From assembly GCA_024742765.1 (NCBI GenBank), contig JANSXT010000004.1, forward strand, positions 124,001 through 188,000: a stretch of DNA of 64,000 nucleotides, given 5' to 3'. Positions within the stretch are counted from its first letter, which is position 1, and each line of letters begins with the position of its first letter. A program made the position numbers and the translations under genes. The notes beneath the pieces were generated by a model. It saw only the letters and a program-made list of their open reading frames with translations, made no database searches and was not told the origin of the DNA. Of this stretch, positions 7,600 to 15,023 are shown piece after piece. The stretch is from Phyllobacteriaceae bacterium. GTDB taxonomy: Bacteria > Pseudomonadota > Alphaproteobacteria > Rhizobiales > Rhizobiaceae.

Positions 7600-8891
7600 T
7601 GAGCGTCGACGTCAAGACGTTCGGCTGTCGCCTCAACACCTATGAAGGCGAGATCGTGCGGCGCGAGGCCGAGGCCGCGGGCTTGGGCGCGCTGGAGGGC
7701 GGCGCGGTCGTCATCAACACGTGCGCCGTGACCGGCGAAGCGGTGCGCCAGGCCAAACAGGCAATCCGGCGCGCCCGGCGCGAGGCGCCCGATGCCCGCA
7801 TCATCGTGACCGGCTGCGCGGCCCAGACCGAGCCGGAGAGCTTTTCCGATATGGCCGAGGTCGATCTGATCATCGGCAATGACGACAAGCTGAAGGCGCA
7901 CTCCTATCGCGCCCTGCCCGATTTCGGCGTCAACAGCACCGAGAAGGTACGGGTGAACGACATCTTCGAGGTGCGCGAGACGGCCGCGCACATGGTCGAG
8001 AGCATCGAGGGGCGCACGCGCGCCTTCGTGCAGGTGCAAAATGGCTGCGATCACCGCTGCACCTTCTGCATCATCCCCTATGGACGCGGGCCTTCCCGGT
8101 CGGTGCCGATGGGCGCAGTCGTCGATCAGGTCCGAAAGCTGGTCGGGAACGGCTACCGCGAAGTGGTGCTGACAGGCGTCGATTTGACATCGTACGGGCC
8201 GGACCTGCCCGGCAGCCCGTCGCTCGGCCAATTGGTCAAGACGATACTCAGTCAAGTGCCTGACTTGTGGCGCCTGCGCCTGTCGTCGATTGATTCGATA
8301 GAGGCCGACGATGCGTTGTTCGAAGCCATCGCCAGCGAACCGCGCCTGATGCCGCATTTCCATCTGTCGATGCAGCATGGCGACGATCTGATCCTGAAAC
8401 GCATGAAGCGCCGCCATCTGCGCGATCATTCGATCGAGTTCTGCGATACGGTCCGCCGGCTCCGTCCCGACGCGTCGTTCGGCGCGGACATGATCGCCGG
8501 GTTCCCCACCGAGACCAAGGCCATGTTCGAAAACGCGCTGTCGATCATCGATGCGTGCGGGCTGGCGCGGGTCCATGTGTTCCCGTTTTCGCCGCGACGG
8601 GGCACGCCGGCGGCCAGGATGCCGCAGCTCGACCGGGCGCTGGTCAAGGACCGGGCGGCGCGCCTGCGTGAGAAGGCCGACCGGGCATGGCAGGCGCATC
8701 TGACCCGGCTTATCGGTAGCGAGCAGCCGGTTCTGCTGGAAAAGCCCGGCTTTGGCCGGACGCCGGATTTCTCGCCGGTGCGGCTGGCCGGCCCTGCAGG
8801 CGCCCCCGGCGCGATCGTCGCAACGGCCATATCGGGCCATGACGGCACGGCGCTGACCGGATCGGCCGCACTGGCCGAGGCAGCGGAGTAG
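7599..8891 (+). CDS. mtaB: tRNA t6A37 methylthiotransferase MtaB
   Basis: Radical SAM enzyme that adds a methylthio group to t6A at position 37 of tRNAs reading ANN codons. The 430-residue protein has the N-terminal MTTase domain with its three cluster cysteines (FGCRLN, NTCAVT, TGCAAQ), the radical SAM CxxxCxxC in CDHRCTFCIIPYGRGPSR near residue 150, and a C-terminal TRAM-like region. The start ATG at 7599 overlaps the dapF stop by one base. ftsY follows after three bases. Confidence 0.95.
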   Translation: MSVDVKTFGCRLNTYEGEIVRREAEAAGLGALEGGAVVINTCAVTGEAVRQAKQAIRRARREAPDARIIVTGCAAQTEPESFSDMAEVDLIIGNDDKLKAHSYRALPDFGVNSTEKVRVNDIFEVRETAAHMVESIEGRTRAFVQVQNGCDHRCTFCIIPYGRGPSRSVPMGAVVDQVRKLVGNGYREVVLTGVDLTSYGPDLPGSPSLGQLVKTILSQVPDLWRLRLSSIDSIEADDALFEAIASEPRLMPHFHLSMQHGDDLILKRMKRRHLRDHSIEFCDTVRRLRPDASFGADMIAGFPTETKAMFENALSIIDACGLARVHVFPFSPRRGTPAARMPQLDRALVKDRAARLREKADRAWQAHLTRLIGSEQPVLLEKPGFGRTPDFSPVRLAGPAGAPGAIVATAISGHDGTALTGSAALAEAAE

Positions 8892-8894
8892 CCG

Positions 8895-10424
8895 ATGGCC
8901 GGTTTCCTCAAGCGCATCTTCTCGTTCGGCAAGAAGAAGGTCGAAGAAACGCCCGATCCGGCCGCCCTCGAAGAGGCGAAGACGGCCGAAGCCGCCGAAG
9001 CCGCCGAGCCGGCGACGCCGGTCCCGGCCGAACCAGCGACGGCCGAAATGGTCGAGGAAGCCGTCACCGCGCCGGATGGCGATCCGGGCCAGCCGTCCGA
9101 GGTCCCCCCGCCGGCCCCGGTCGAAGTCCCGCCGGAACCGGAACCCGCGCCGGTGCAGCCGGAGCCGGAAATCCCCCAGACGCCCGAGCCCGAGCCGGCC
9201 GAGCCTGAAGAAGTTCCGGTCGAACCGATCCCCGAGGCGCCGCCCGAGCCCGAACCGGCCCCGCCGGGAGAAGTGCCCGCCGAACCAGAGCCGGCTCCGC
9301 CGACCCCGCCAGAATTGCCCGAACCGGTTGTCCCCGAAGTGCCGGAGACGCCGGAGCCGCTTCCACCGGTCGAGCCGCCATCGGTGCCCGCCACACCGCC
9401 GGAATTGGCACCCGTCGATCCACCCGCGACCGCCCGCACCGTCACCATCGGCGACGAGCCGCTGCCCGTCGCGCCGGCCGAGGCGGAGGAGACAAAGGGC
9501 TGGCTTGCCCGGCTGACCTCGGGCCTGTCGCGCTCCTCGCGCCAGCTCGGCGACAACATTGCCGGCGTTTTCACCAAGCGCAAGCTCGACGATGAAACGC
9601 TCGAGGAACTCGAAGACATCCTGATCCAGGCCGATCTGGGCGTCGAAACCGCAATGCGGGTCACCGACGCTCTGGCGTCCACCCGGCTTGGCCGGGACGT
9701 CTCCACCGAAGAAGTGCGCCAGGTGATGGCGGCCGAGATCGAAAACGTGCTCGGCCCGGTGGCCCAGCCGCTAGAACTGGACCTGTCGGTCAAGCCGCAT
9801 GTCATCCTCGTCGTCGGCGTCAACGGCACGGGCAAGACCACGACGATCGGCAAGCTGGCCGCCAAGCTGCGCGATGCCGGCCTGTCGGTGACGCTAGGCG
9901 CGGGCGACACGTTCCGCGCGGCGGCCATTGAGCAGCTCAAGATCTGGTCCGACCGGACCGGCTCGGTCTTTGTCGGCACGAAACTGGGCGCGGACGCGGC
10001 GGGCCTTGCCTATGAGGCCTATGAGCAGGCGCGCGACAACGGGTCGGACGTGGTGATCATCGACACGGCCGGCCGGCTGCAGAACAAGGCCGAACTGATG
10101 GACGAACTGGCCAAGATCGTCCGCGTCCTGCAAAAGCACGATCCTGACGCGCCGCACACCGTTTTGCAGACGCTCGATGCGACGACCGGCCAGAACGCGC
10201 TGAGCCAGGTCGAAATCTTCCGCAATGTGGCGGGCGTCAACGGTCTGGTGATGACCAAGCTCGACGGAACCGCCCGCGGCGGAATTCTTGTCGCCATATC
10301 TGCAAAATTTAATTTACCTGTCTACTTTATAGGTGTGGGCGAGGGCGTCGACGATCTTGAACCGTTCCGCGCCGCCGATTTCGCGCAGGCGATTGCCGGC
10401 ACGCCCGCCCATGAGGATGCCTGA
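8895..10424 (+). CDS. ftsY: Signal recognition particle receptor FtsY
   Basis: SRP receptor GTPase at the inner membrane. The 509 residues begin with a short basic segment (MAGFLKRIFSFGKKK), then a Pro/Glu/Ala-rich acidic A domain to about residue 190, then the N and G domains with the P-loop GVNGTGKTTTIGKLAAK (about residue 308), DTAGR, TKLDGTARGG and a C-terminal GVGEGVDDLEPF. One stretch at about 10281-10336 (GGILVAISAKFNLPVYFIG) uses AT-rich codons that are rare in the rest of the gene. ispZ starts on the base after the stop. Confidence 0.97.
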   Translation: MAGFLKRIFSFGKKKVEETPDPAALEEAKTAEAAEAAEPATPVPAEPATAEMVEEAVTAPDGDPGQPSEVPPPAPVEVPPEPEPAPVQPEPEIPQTPEPEPAEPEEVPVEPIPEAPPEPEPAPPGEVPAEPEPAPPTPPELPEPVVPEVPETPEPLPPVEPPSVPATPPELAPVDPPATARTVTIGDEPLPVAPAEAEETKGWLARLTSGLSRSSRQLGDNIAGVFTKRKLDDETLEELEDILIQADLGVETAMRVTDALASTRLGRDVSTEEVRQVMAAEIENVLGPVAQPLELDLSVKPHVILVVGVNGTGKTTTIGKLAAKLRDAGLSVTLGAGDTFRAAAIEQLKIWSDRTGSVFVGTKLGADAAGLAYEAYEQARDNGSDVVIIDTAGRLQNKAELMDELAKIVRVLQKHDPDAPHTVLQTLDATTGQNALSQVEIFRNVAGVNGLVMTKLDGTARGGILVAISAKFNLPVYFIGVGEGVDDLEPFRAADFAQAIAGTPAHEDA

Positions 10425-11066
10425 ATGGCCGATGAAGCAACGATAGCGCCAACGCCCAAGGAAAAGCCGGCAGTCAGCCCGGGGCTGAAGCTCGCGCTCG
10501 AATTCGGGCCGCTGCTCGCCTTCTTCTTTGCCAATGCGCGCGGCGAATGGCTGGCCGAACGCGTCGGCTTTCTGGGCGCGCTGGGCGAACCGATCTTCGT
10601 CGCCACCGCCGTCTTCATGATCGCGACGATCATCTCGCTGTCCCTTTCCTGGGTGCTGACGCGCACCATCCCGATCATGCCGCTGGTCGCCGGCGTCGTG
10701 GTGCTTGTCTTCGGCGCTCTGACGCTGTGGCTGCACGATGAACTGTTCATCAAGATCAAGCCGACCATCGTCAACGGCCTGTTTTCGGCGCTGCTGCTCG
10801 GCGGCCTGTTCATCTTCCGCGTGTCGCTGCTGCGCTACGTGTTCGACACCGCGTTCCGGATCGACGAGGCAGGATGGCACAAGCTGACGATCCGCTGGGG
10901 CCTGTTCCTCGCCTTCATGGCGGTGGTCAACGAGGTGCTGTGGCGCAATTTCTCGACCGATTTCTGGGTCGCTTTCAAGGTGTGGGGCAACCTGCCGATC
11001 ACCCTCGCCTTCACGCTCGCCCAGATGCCGCTGATCATGCGCCATTCGCTGGACGAGGACGAGTAG
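10425..11066 (+). CDS. ispZ: Inner membrane-spanning protein YciB / septation protein A (IspZ)
   Basis: The 213-residue polytopic inner-membrane protein has five or six hydrophobic segments and the family hallmarks [14 protein letters not shown] near the N terminus, KPTIVNGLF in the middle and [20 protein letters not shown] toward the C terminus. In E. coli the homologue YciB is linked to cell-envelope elongation and division proteins. The gene starts immediately after the ftsY stop with no spacer, so it is probably co-translated. It is convergent with the ClbS/DfsB-like gene, four bases away. Confidence 0.93.
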   Translation: MADEATIAPTPKEKPAVSPGLKLALEFGPLLAFFFANARGEWLAERVGFLGALGEPIFVATAVFMIATIISLSLSWVLTRTIPIMPLVAGVVVLVFGALTLWLHDELFIKIKPTIVNGLFSALLLGGLFIFRVSLLRYVFDTAFRIDEAGWHKLTIRWGLFLAFMAVVNEVLWRNFSTDFWVAFKVWGNLPITLAFTLAQMPLIMRHSLDEDE

Positions 11067-11070
11067 CGCC

Positions 11071-11577
11071 TCAATCGGCGGCGTTTTCGCGCAGCACCTT
11101 GCGGATATGGGTGTTGGCCGAGCGGAAATGGCTTGGCCCGGACGCTTCGGCCCAGCGCCCGATCGTCCAATTGTTCATCCATGGATAAAGCCCTTTGACG
11201 TAGAGCAGGTCATCGCCGTTTTCGGCGATGAAGGCGCGCAGCCGCGCCGCAGCAGCGTCAAACTCGCTCCTGAGTTCAGACCAGGGCCGGCCATTGGCCG
11301 CTTCGTAGATCGGCGCATTATAGGCTTTGAGCTGGTTCCATTTGACGCCCGGCGCTGGCGTTTCGACTGTTTCTCCGGCTACACCGCCTTCGTACCAGTC
11401 AAAGAACAGGCCAATCCAATGGGTCCGGTGTGCGATCACGCCCTTAATCGTCACCGCGTCGGCTGCCGTGTGCCGGCTTGCCATCGCCTCATCGACGCCA
11501 TCGAGCGTCTTTTGAAGTTTGGCCAGGTCCCTGTCGAAAGCGGCGAGAAGCTCTTGGGCATTGGTGGCAGCGGGCAT
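11071..11577 (-). CDS. ClbS/DfsB family four-helix bundle protein
   Basis: The 168-residue protein matches the DinB-superfamily ClbS/DfsB pattern: helix one with LLAAFDRDLAKLQKTL, VKGVIAHRTHW-like IKGVIAHRTHWIGLFFDWYEGG, and LYVKGLYPWMNNWTIGRWAEAS at the third helix. ClbS is a cyclopropane hydrolase giving resistance to colibactin, but most genomic members have no known substrate and no colibactin-type cluster lies here. Convergent with ispZ. A ribosome site lies upstream of the ATG at 11577. Confidence 0.75.
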   Translation of the reverse strand: MPAATNAQELLAAFDRDLAKLQKTLDGVDEAMASRHTAADAVTIKGVIAHRTHWIGLFFDWYEGGVAGETVETPAPGVKWNQLKAYNAPIYEAANGRPWSELRSEFDAAAARLRAFIAENGDDLLYVKGLYPWMNNWTIGRWAEASGPSHFRSANTHIRKVLRENAAD

Positions 11578-11643
11578 GGCGAACTCCGGCGGGTCGGGTG
11601 CCTTTCACCTTACCCGCCAGATGCGCTCCGTCCTTGCGTGGGA

Positions 11644-12171
11644 TCAATCAGGTTCGGGTGGATTGCCGAAAGGCCCGGCGCTTTCTCCCGCCTCGAATGC
11701 ACGCTGATGGCCCAGCATCCAGTGAACGGTCGGGAAGGCCAGATCGTCCCAGGGGATGGCATCCCAGTCGAAAAGCTGCGTCTCAAGGCTCTCGACGCCG
11801 GGCGAAAAGGCGCCGTTGGCGAGCGTTGCCCGGTAGATAAGCTGCACCTGGCTGAGCCGGCGCACCGTGTAGACCGCAAGCAGACCATGCAGGACGAGAT
11901 CGGCATTGGCCTCTTCGCGGGCCTCGCGCCGGGCGCCTTCCTCTGGCGTTTCGCCCAGTTCCAGATAGCCGGCGGGCACCGTCCAATATCCGTGACGCGG
12001 TTCGATCGCCCGGCGGCAGAGCAGCACCTTGCCGTCATGTGTCACAACCGAGCCGACGACGATCTTCGGGTTCTGGTAAGCGACATAGCCGCAATGGTCG
12101 CACACATCGCGCCGGTGCGTGTCACCCTCGGGCAGGGTCTGCGAAAACCGTTGGTCCAGACGATCGTTCAT
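11644..12171 (-). CDS. NUDIX hydrolase
   Basis: The 175-residue hydrolase carries a complete NUDIX box, GYLELGETPEEGARREAREE followed by AN, near residue 67, which binds divalent metal for cleaving a nucleoside diphosphate linked to another moiety. A preceding VCDHCGYVAYQNPKIV has one CxxC pair and resembles the half zinc ribbon of NudC/ADP-ribose-type NUDIX proteins. The substrate is not predictable. It follows the M3 peptidase gene on the same strand after about 30 bases and may be co-transcribed with it. Confidence 0.9.
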   Translation of the reverse strand: MNDRLDQRFSQTLPEGDTHRRDVCDHCGYVAYQNPKIVVGSVVTHDGKVLLCRRAIEPRHGYWTVPAGYLELGETPEEGARREAREEANADLVLHGLLAVYTVRRLSQVQLIYRATLANGAFSPGVESLETQLFDWDAIPWDDLAFPTVHWMLGHQRAFEAGESAGPFGNPPEPD

Positions 12172-12201
12172 CGGATCGGCCTCAAACGGCGCCGCCCGGC
12201 C

Positions 12202-14247
12202 TCATGCCAGCCCGCGCTTTTCCAGCATCGCATCCGGTGTCGGCAGTTTGCCGCGAAAGGCGATATAGGCATCTTCCGGATCGGCGGTTCCGCCGGAGGC
12301 ATAGATGTGCCGCCCGAGCTTTTCGGCAAGCGCGGAATCGAAGGGATCACCCGCTTCCTCGAAGGCGGAAAAGGCGTCGGCGTCGAGCACTTCCGACCAA
12401 AGGTAAGAATAATAGCCTGCCGCATAGGAATCGCCCGAGAAGATGTGCTGGAAGTGCGGCGATCGGTGGCGCATCGTGATCGCCGCCGGCATGGCGAGCG
12501 CTTCGAGCCTGTCCGCTTCGAACGCCATGGGATCGTCCGGAGCCTCGCCGTCCTGATGATAGGCCATGTCGACCAGCGCGCTGGCGGTGTATTCGACCGT
12601 GTCGAACCCGGCATTGAAAGTCTGCGCGGCCAACACCTTGTCCAGAAGCGCCTTGGGCATCGGCTCGCCCGTTTCGTGATGCAGCGCGAACCGGTTCAGC
12701 ACCTCGGGCACGGTCAACCAGTGCTCGAACAGTTGCGAGGGCAGTTCGACGAAGTCGCGTGCCACATTGGTGCCCGACACGGACGGATAGGTCACATCGG
12801 ACATCATGCCGTGCAGCGCATGGCCGAACTCGTGGAACAGCGTGCGCGCATCGTCGAACGACAGGAAGGCAGGCTGGCCCGCCGGCGGCTTGGCGAAATT
12901 CATCGTGTTGGTGATGATCGGGCTGCGTCCCAGCAGCGCCGATTGCACCTGCAAAGCGCTCATCCAGGCGCCCGAGCGCTTCGAAGGCCGGGCAAAATAA
13001 TCGCCGATGAAGACCGCACGCGGCGACCCGTCGGCGTCGCTGACGCGCCACACGCGGGCATCGGGATGATGCGTGGCAATGCCCGGGGCTTCCTCGAACG
13101 TCAAACCGAACAGGCGGTTGGCGACGTAAAAGGCCGCTTCGATCACCCTTTCGAGCGCCATATACGGCTTGATCTCATCGTCGGAATAGGCGTAGCGCGC
13201 GGCGCGGATCTGCTCTGCATAATGCCGCCAGTCCCACGCGCCGAGATCGTGATTGGCGCCCTGTTCGCGCATCAGCGAAGCGATATCGGCCGCCTCGCTT
13301 TCGGCCTGTGTGCGCGCCTTTTCCCAGACCGTCTCGAGCAGATGGTTCACCGCCTCGGGCGTCTTGGCCATGGTTCCGTCCAGCTTGAGCGCGGCGAAAC
13401 TGTCATGACCCAGCAATTGTGCCTTTTCCGCCCGCAGTTTCAGCGTTTCGGCGATGATCGGCCGATTATCGGTGGCCTCGTTCGTCTCGCCCCGCCCCGT
13501 CCAGGCGCGAAAGGCGCTTTCGCGCAGGTCGCGGCGGGTCGAAAAGGTCAAAAACGGCTCGATGATCGAGCGCGAAAGCGTCACCGCATGCTTGCCCTCT
13601 TCGCCGCGTTCGGCCGCAGCGGCGGCCATGGCGGCCACCGTCGAGGGCGGTAGACCGGCCAGATCGGCATCGCCCTCCAGCATCAGCGCCCAGTCGGCCT
13701 CGTCGGCGAGCACATTTTGTCCGAATGCCGTCCCCAGCCCCGCTAGGCGCTCATTGATGGCGATGAGCCGGGCTTGCGCCGCGCCCTCAAGCGCCGCGCC
13801 CTGACGCACGAAGGTGCGGCGATAGCGGCGCAGCACTTCGGTCTGCTCGATGGTCAGGTCCAGCGCGTCGCGGTTCTGCCAAAGCGTGTCGATGCGGCCA
13901 AAAAGGGCCTTGTTCTGGGCGATCGTTCCGGCGTGACGCGCAAAGAGCGGCGCCAGTTCCCGCTCGGCAGCCTGGATGGTGTCGTTGGTGTGATTGCCGG
14001 CGCGGGTGAAGAAGATCGAAGCCGCCTTTCCCAGAAGGTCGCCGGCCCGTTCCAGCGCCTCGATCGTGTTCGCGAAGGTCGGCGGCTCGGGATCGGCCGC
14101 GACGGCCTCGGCTTCGGCAAGGTCACGGGCGAAGCCGGCCTTGATGGCGGGCGGCAGATCGCTGTCGGCGATCGCATCCTGCCGGGGCAGGCCCAGCGGA
14201 CCGTCCCAATTCTCAATGGCTGGATTGACATTGATCGTCTCGCCCAT
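12202..14247 (-). CDS. M3 family metallopeptidase (oligopeptidase A / dipeptidyl carboxypeptidase)
   Basis: Zinc endo- or dipeptidyl peptidase that degrades short peptides, including cleaved signal peptides. The 681 residues match full-length M3 enzymes, with HEFGH inside TLFHEFGHALHGMMSD near residue 470 giving the zinc site, and downstream GTNVARDFVELPSQLFEHW. There is no signal peptide, so it should be cytoplasmic. Start 14247 gives MGETINVNPAIENWDGPLGLP, a usual N terminus for the group. Whether it acts as OpdA or Dcp cannot be decided from the sequence alone. Confidence 0.93.
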   Translation of the reverse strand: MGETINVNPAIENWDGPLGLPRQDAIADSDLPPAIKAGFARDLAEAEAVAADPEPPTFANTIEALERAGDLLGKAASIFFTRAGNHTNDTIQAAERELAPLFARHAGTIAQNKALFGRIDTLWQNRDALDLTIEQTEVLRRYRRTFVRQGAALEGAAQARLIAINERLAGLGTAFGQNVLADEADWALMLEGDADLAGLPPSTVAAMAAAAAERGEEGKHAVTLSRSIIEPFLTFSTRRDLRESAFRAWTGRGETNEATDNRPIIAETLKLRAEKAQLLGHDSFAALKLDGTMAKTPEAVNHLLETVWEKARTQAESEAADIASLMREQGANHDLGAWDWRHYAEQIRAARYAYSDDEIKPYMALERVIEAAFYVANRLFGLTFEEAPGIATHHPDARVWRVSDADGSPRAVFIGDYFARPSKRSGAWMSALQVQSALLGRSPIITNTMNFAKPPAGQPAFLSFDDARTLFHEFGHALHGMMSDVTYPSVSGTNVARDFVELPSQLFEHWLTVPEVLNRFALHHETGEPMPKALLDKVLAAQTFNAGFDTVEYTASALVDMAYHQDGEAPDDPMAFEADRLEALAMPAAITMRHRSPHFQHIFSGDSYAAGYYSYLWSEVLDADAFSAFEEAGDPFDSALAEKLGRHIYASGGTADPEDAYIAFRGKLPTPDAMLEKRGLA

Positions 14248-14287
14248 GGCTCTGCCTCGTCATCGTTCGGATGACCACGGAGGTAGG

Positions 14288-14310
14288 CCTTGGCGCCTGC
14301 TGCGCCAAGG
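14288..14310. terminator. Perfect hairpin between outer-membrane barrel gene and peptidase gene
   Basis: A 9-base perfect inverted repeat (ccttggcgc at 14288-14296 and its complement at 14302-14310) with a five-base loop lies 34 bases past the barrel-protein stop on the minus strand. No T tract follows on either strand, so it may be a mRNA-stability hairpin or a Rho-assisted terminator rather than an intrinsic terminator. Confidence 0.4.
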
Positions 14311-14343
14311 GGCGAAATCGATTTTGTGGCGGGTTCTGGCGCG

Positions 14344-14904
14344 TCAGAACTTGTAGCCGAGACGGACGGTGACCTCGGACAGGTCGGCGTCGATCTTGGT
14401 GTGGTTGAAGTCCACATAATTGTAGTAGTTGTACTGGATGCCGGCGACCAGATAGTGGGTCAGAAGCACGTCGAGACCGACGCCGAACACCGCGCCCCAA
14501 TCTTCACCGGCCAGGTTGGTCGTGCCGTGCGTGACGCCGACCATGCCATAGGCATTGTAGCGGTCATAACCGACACCGGCGCGCAGTTTGGCCGCGAAGA
14601 CATCGCCGACGCGCACGCCCGATCCATCGGTGAACATATTGTCGTGCCGGCTGTAGCTGACTTCGCCGCCGCCGACGAAATGGCCCACCTGATGGTTGTA
14701 GGCCGCATAGACACCCATCACATCACCATCGCCCTCGGCCGTCAGGCGCAGGACGTTGTTCATGTCCTTCATCCAGCTATAGCCGTAAAGGACACCGAGC
14801 TGGGCACCGGTCCATTGGCCGTTTGCCGGAGCGGAAAAGTCCGTCGCGCCGGCGGTGCCGCTGGCAAGAAGAAGGGCGAATGCACCGATTGCAAATTTAC
14901 GCAT
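14344..14904 (-). CDS. Outer-membrane beta-barrel protein, Omp25/OprF-porin-like family
   Basis: The 186-residue protein begins with a clear signal peptide (MRKFAIGAFALLLASGTAGA, cleaved before TDF). The mature part alternates aromatic and small residues as expected for an eight-strand barrel (GAQLGVLYGYSW, GVGYDRYNAYGMVGVTHG, GIQYNYYNYVDF) and ends RLGYKF with the C-terminal Phe needed for BAM insertion. It resembles Brucella Omp25/Omp31-type surface proteins. No specific transport function can be assigned. Confidence 0.85.
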   Translation of the reverse strand: MRKFAIGAFALLLASGTAGATDFSAPANGQWTGAQLGVLYGYSWMKDMNNVLRLTAEGDGDVMGVYAAYNHQVGHFVGGGEVSYSRHDNMFTDGSGVRVGDVFAAKLRAGVGYDRYNAYGMVGVTHGTTNLAGEDWGAVFGVGLDVLLTHYLVAGIQYNYYNYVDFNHTKIDADLSEVTVRLGYKF

Positions 14905-15023
14905 ATCACGACCTTTCAGGCTGGATATGCGCCGAACGGTAAATCCATATGGTTGCCAGCAGGTAAACGCAAACCGACAAATCGTTCGATATCGGACGCG
15001 CAGTGCGCTCCAACGCCGGTGCG

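Noticed and set aside
8426-9979. Minus-strand Ser/Gly-rich frame opposite mtaB and ftsY
   Set aside because: The apparent Gly-Ser-Thr repeats are the complement of the FtsY Pro/Glu-rich segment, not a surface protein.
11107-13653. Plus-strand reading frame of 848 codons opposite the ClbS, NUDIX and M3 peptidase genes
   Set aside because: It is an antisense frame kept open by GC-rich codon bias; its translation is Arg/His-rich and matches no family, while the minus strand encodes three clear proteins.
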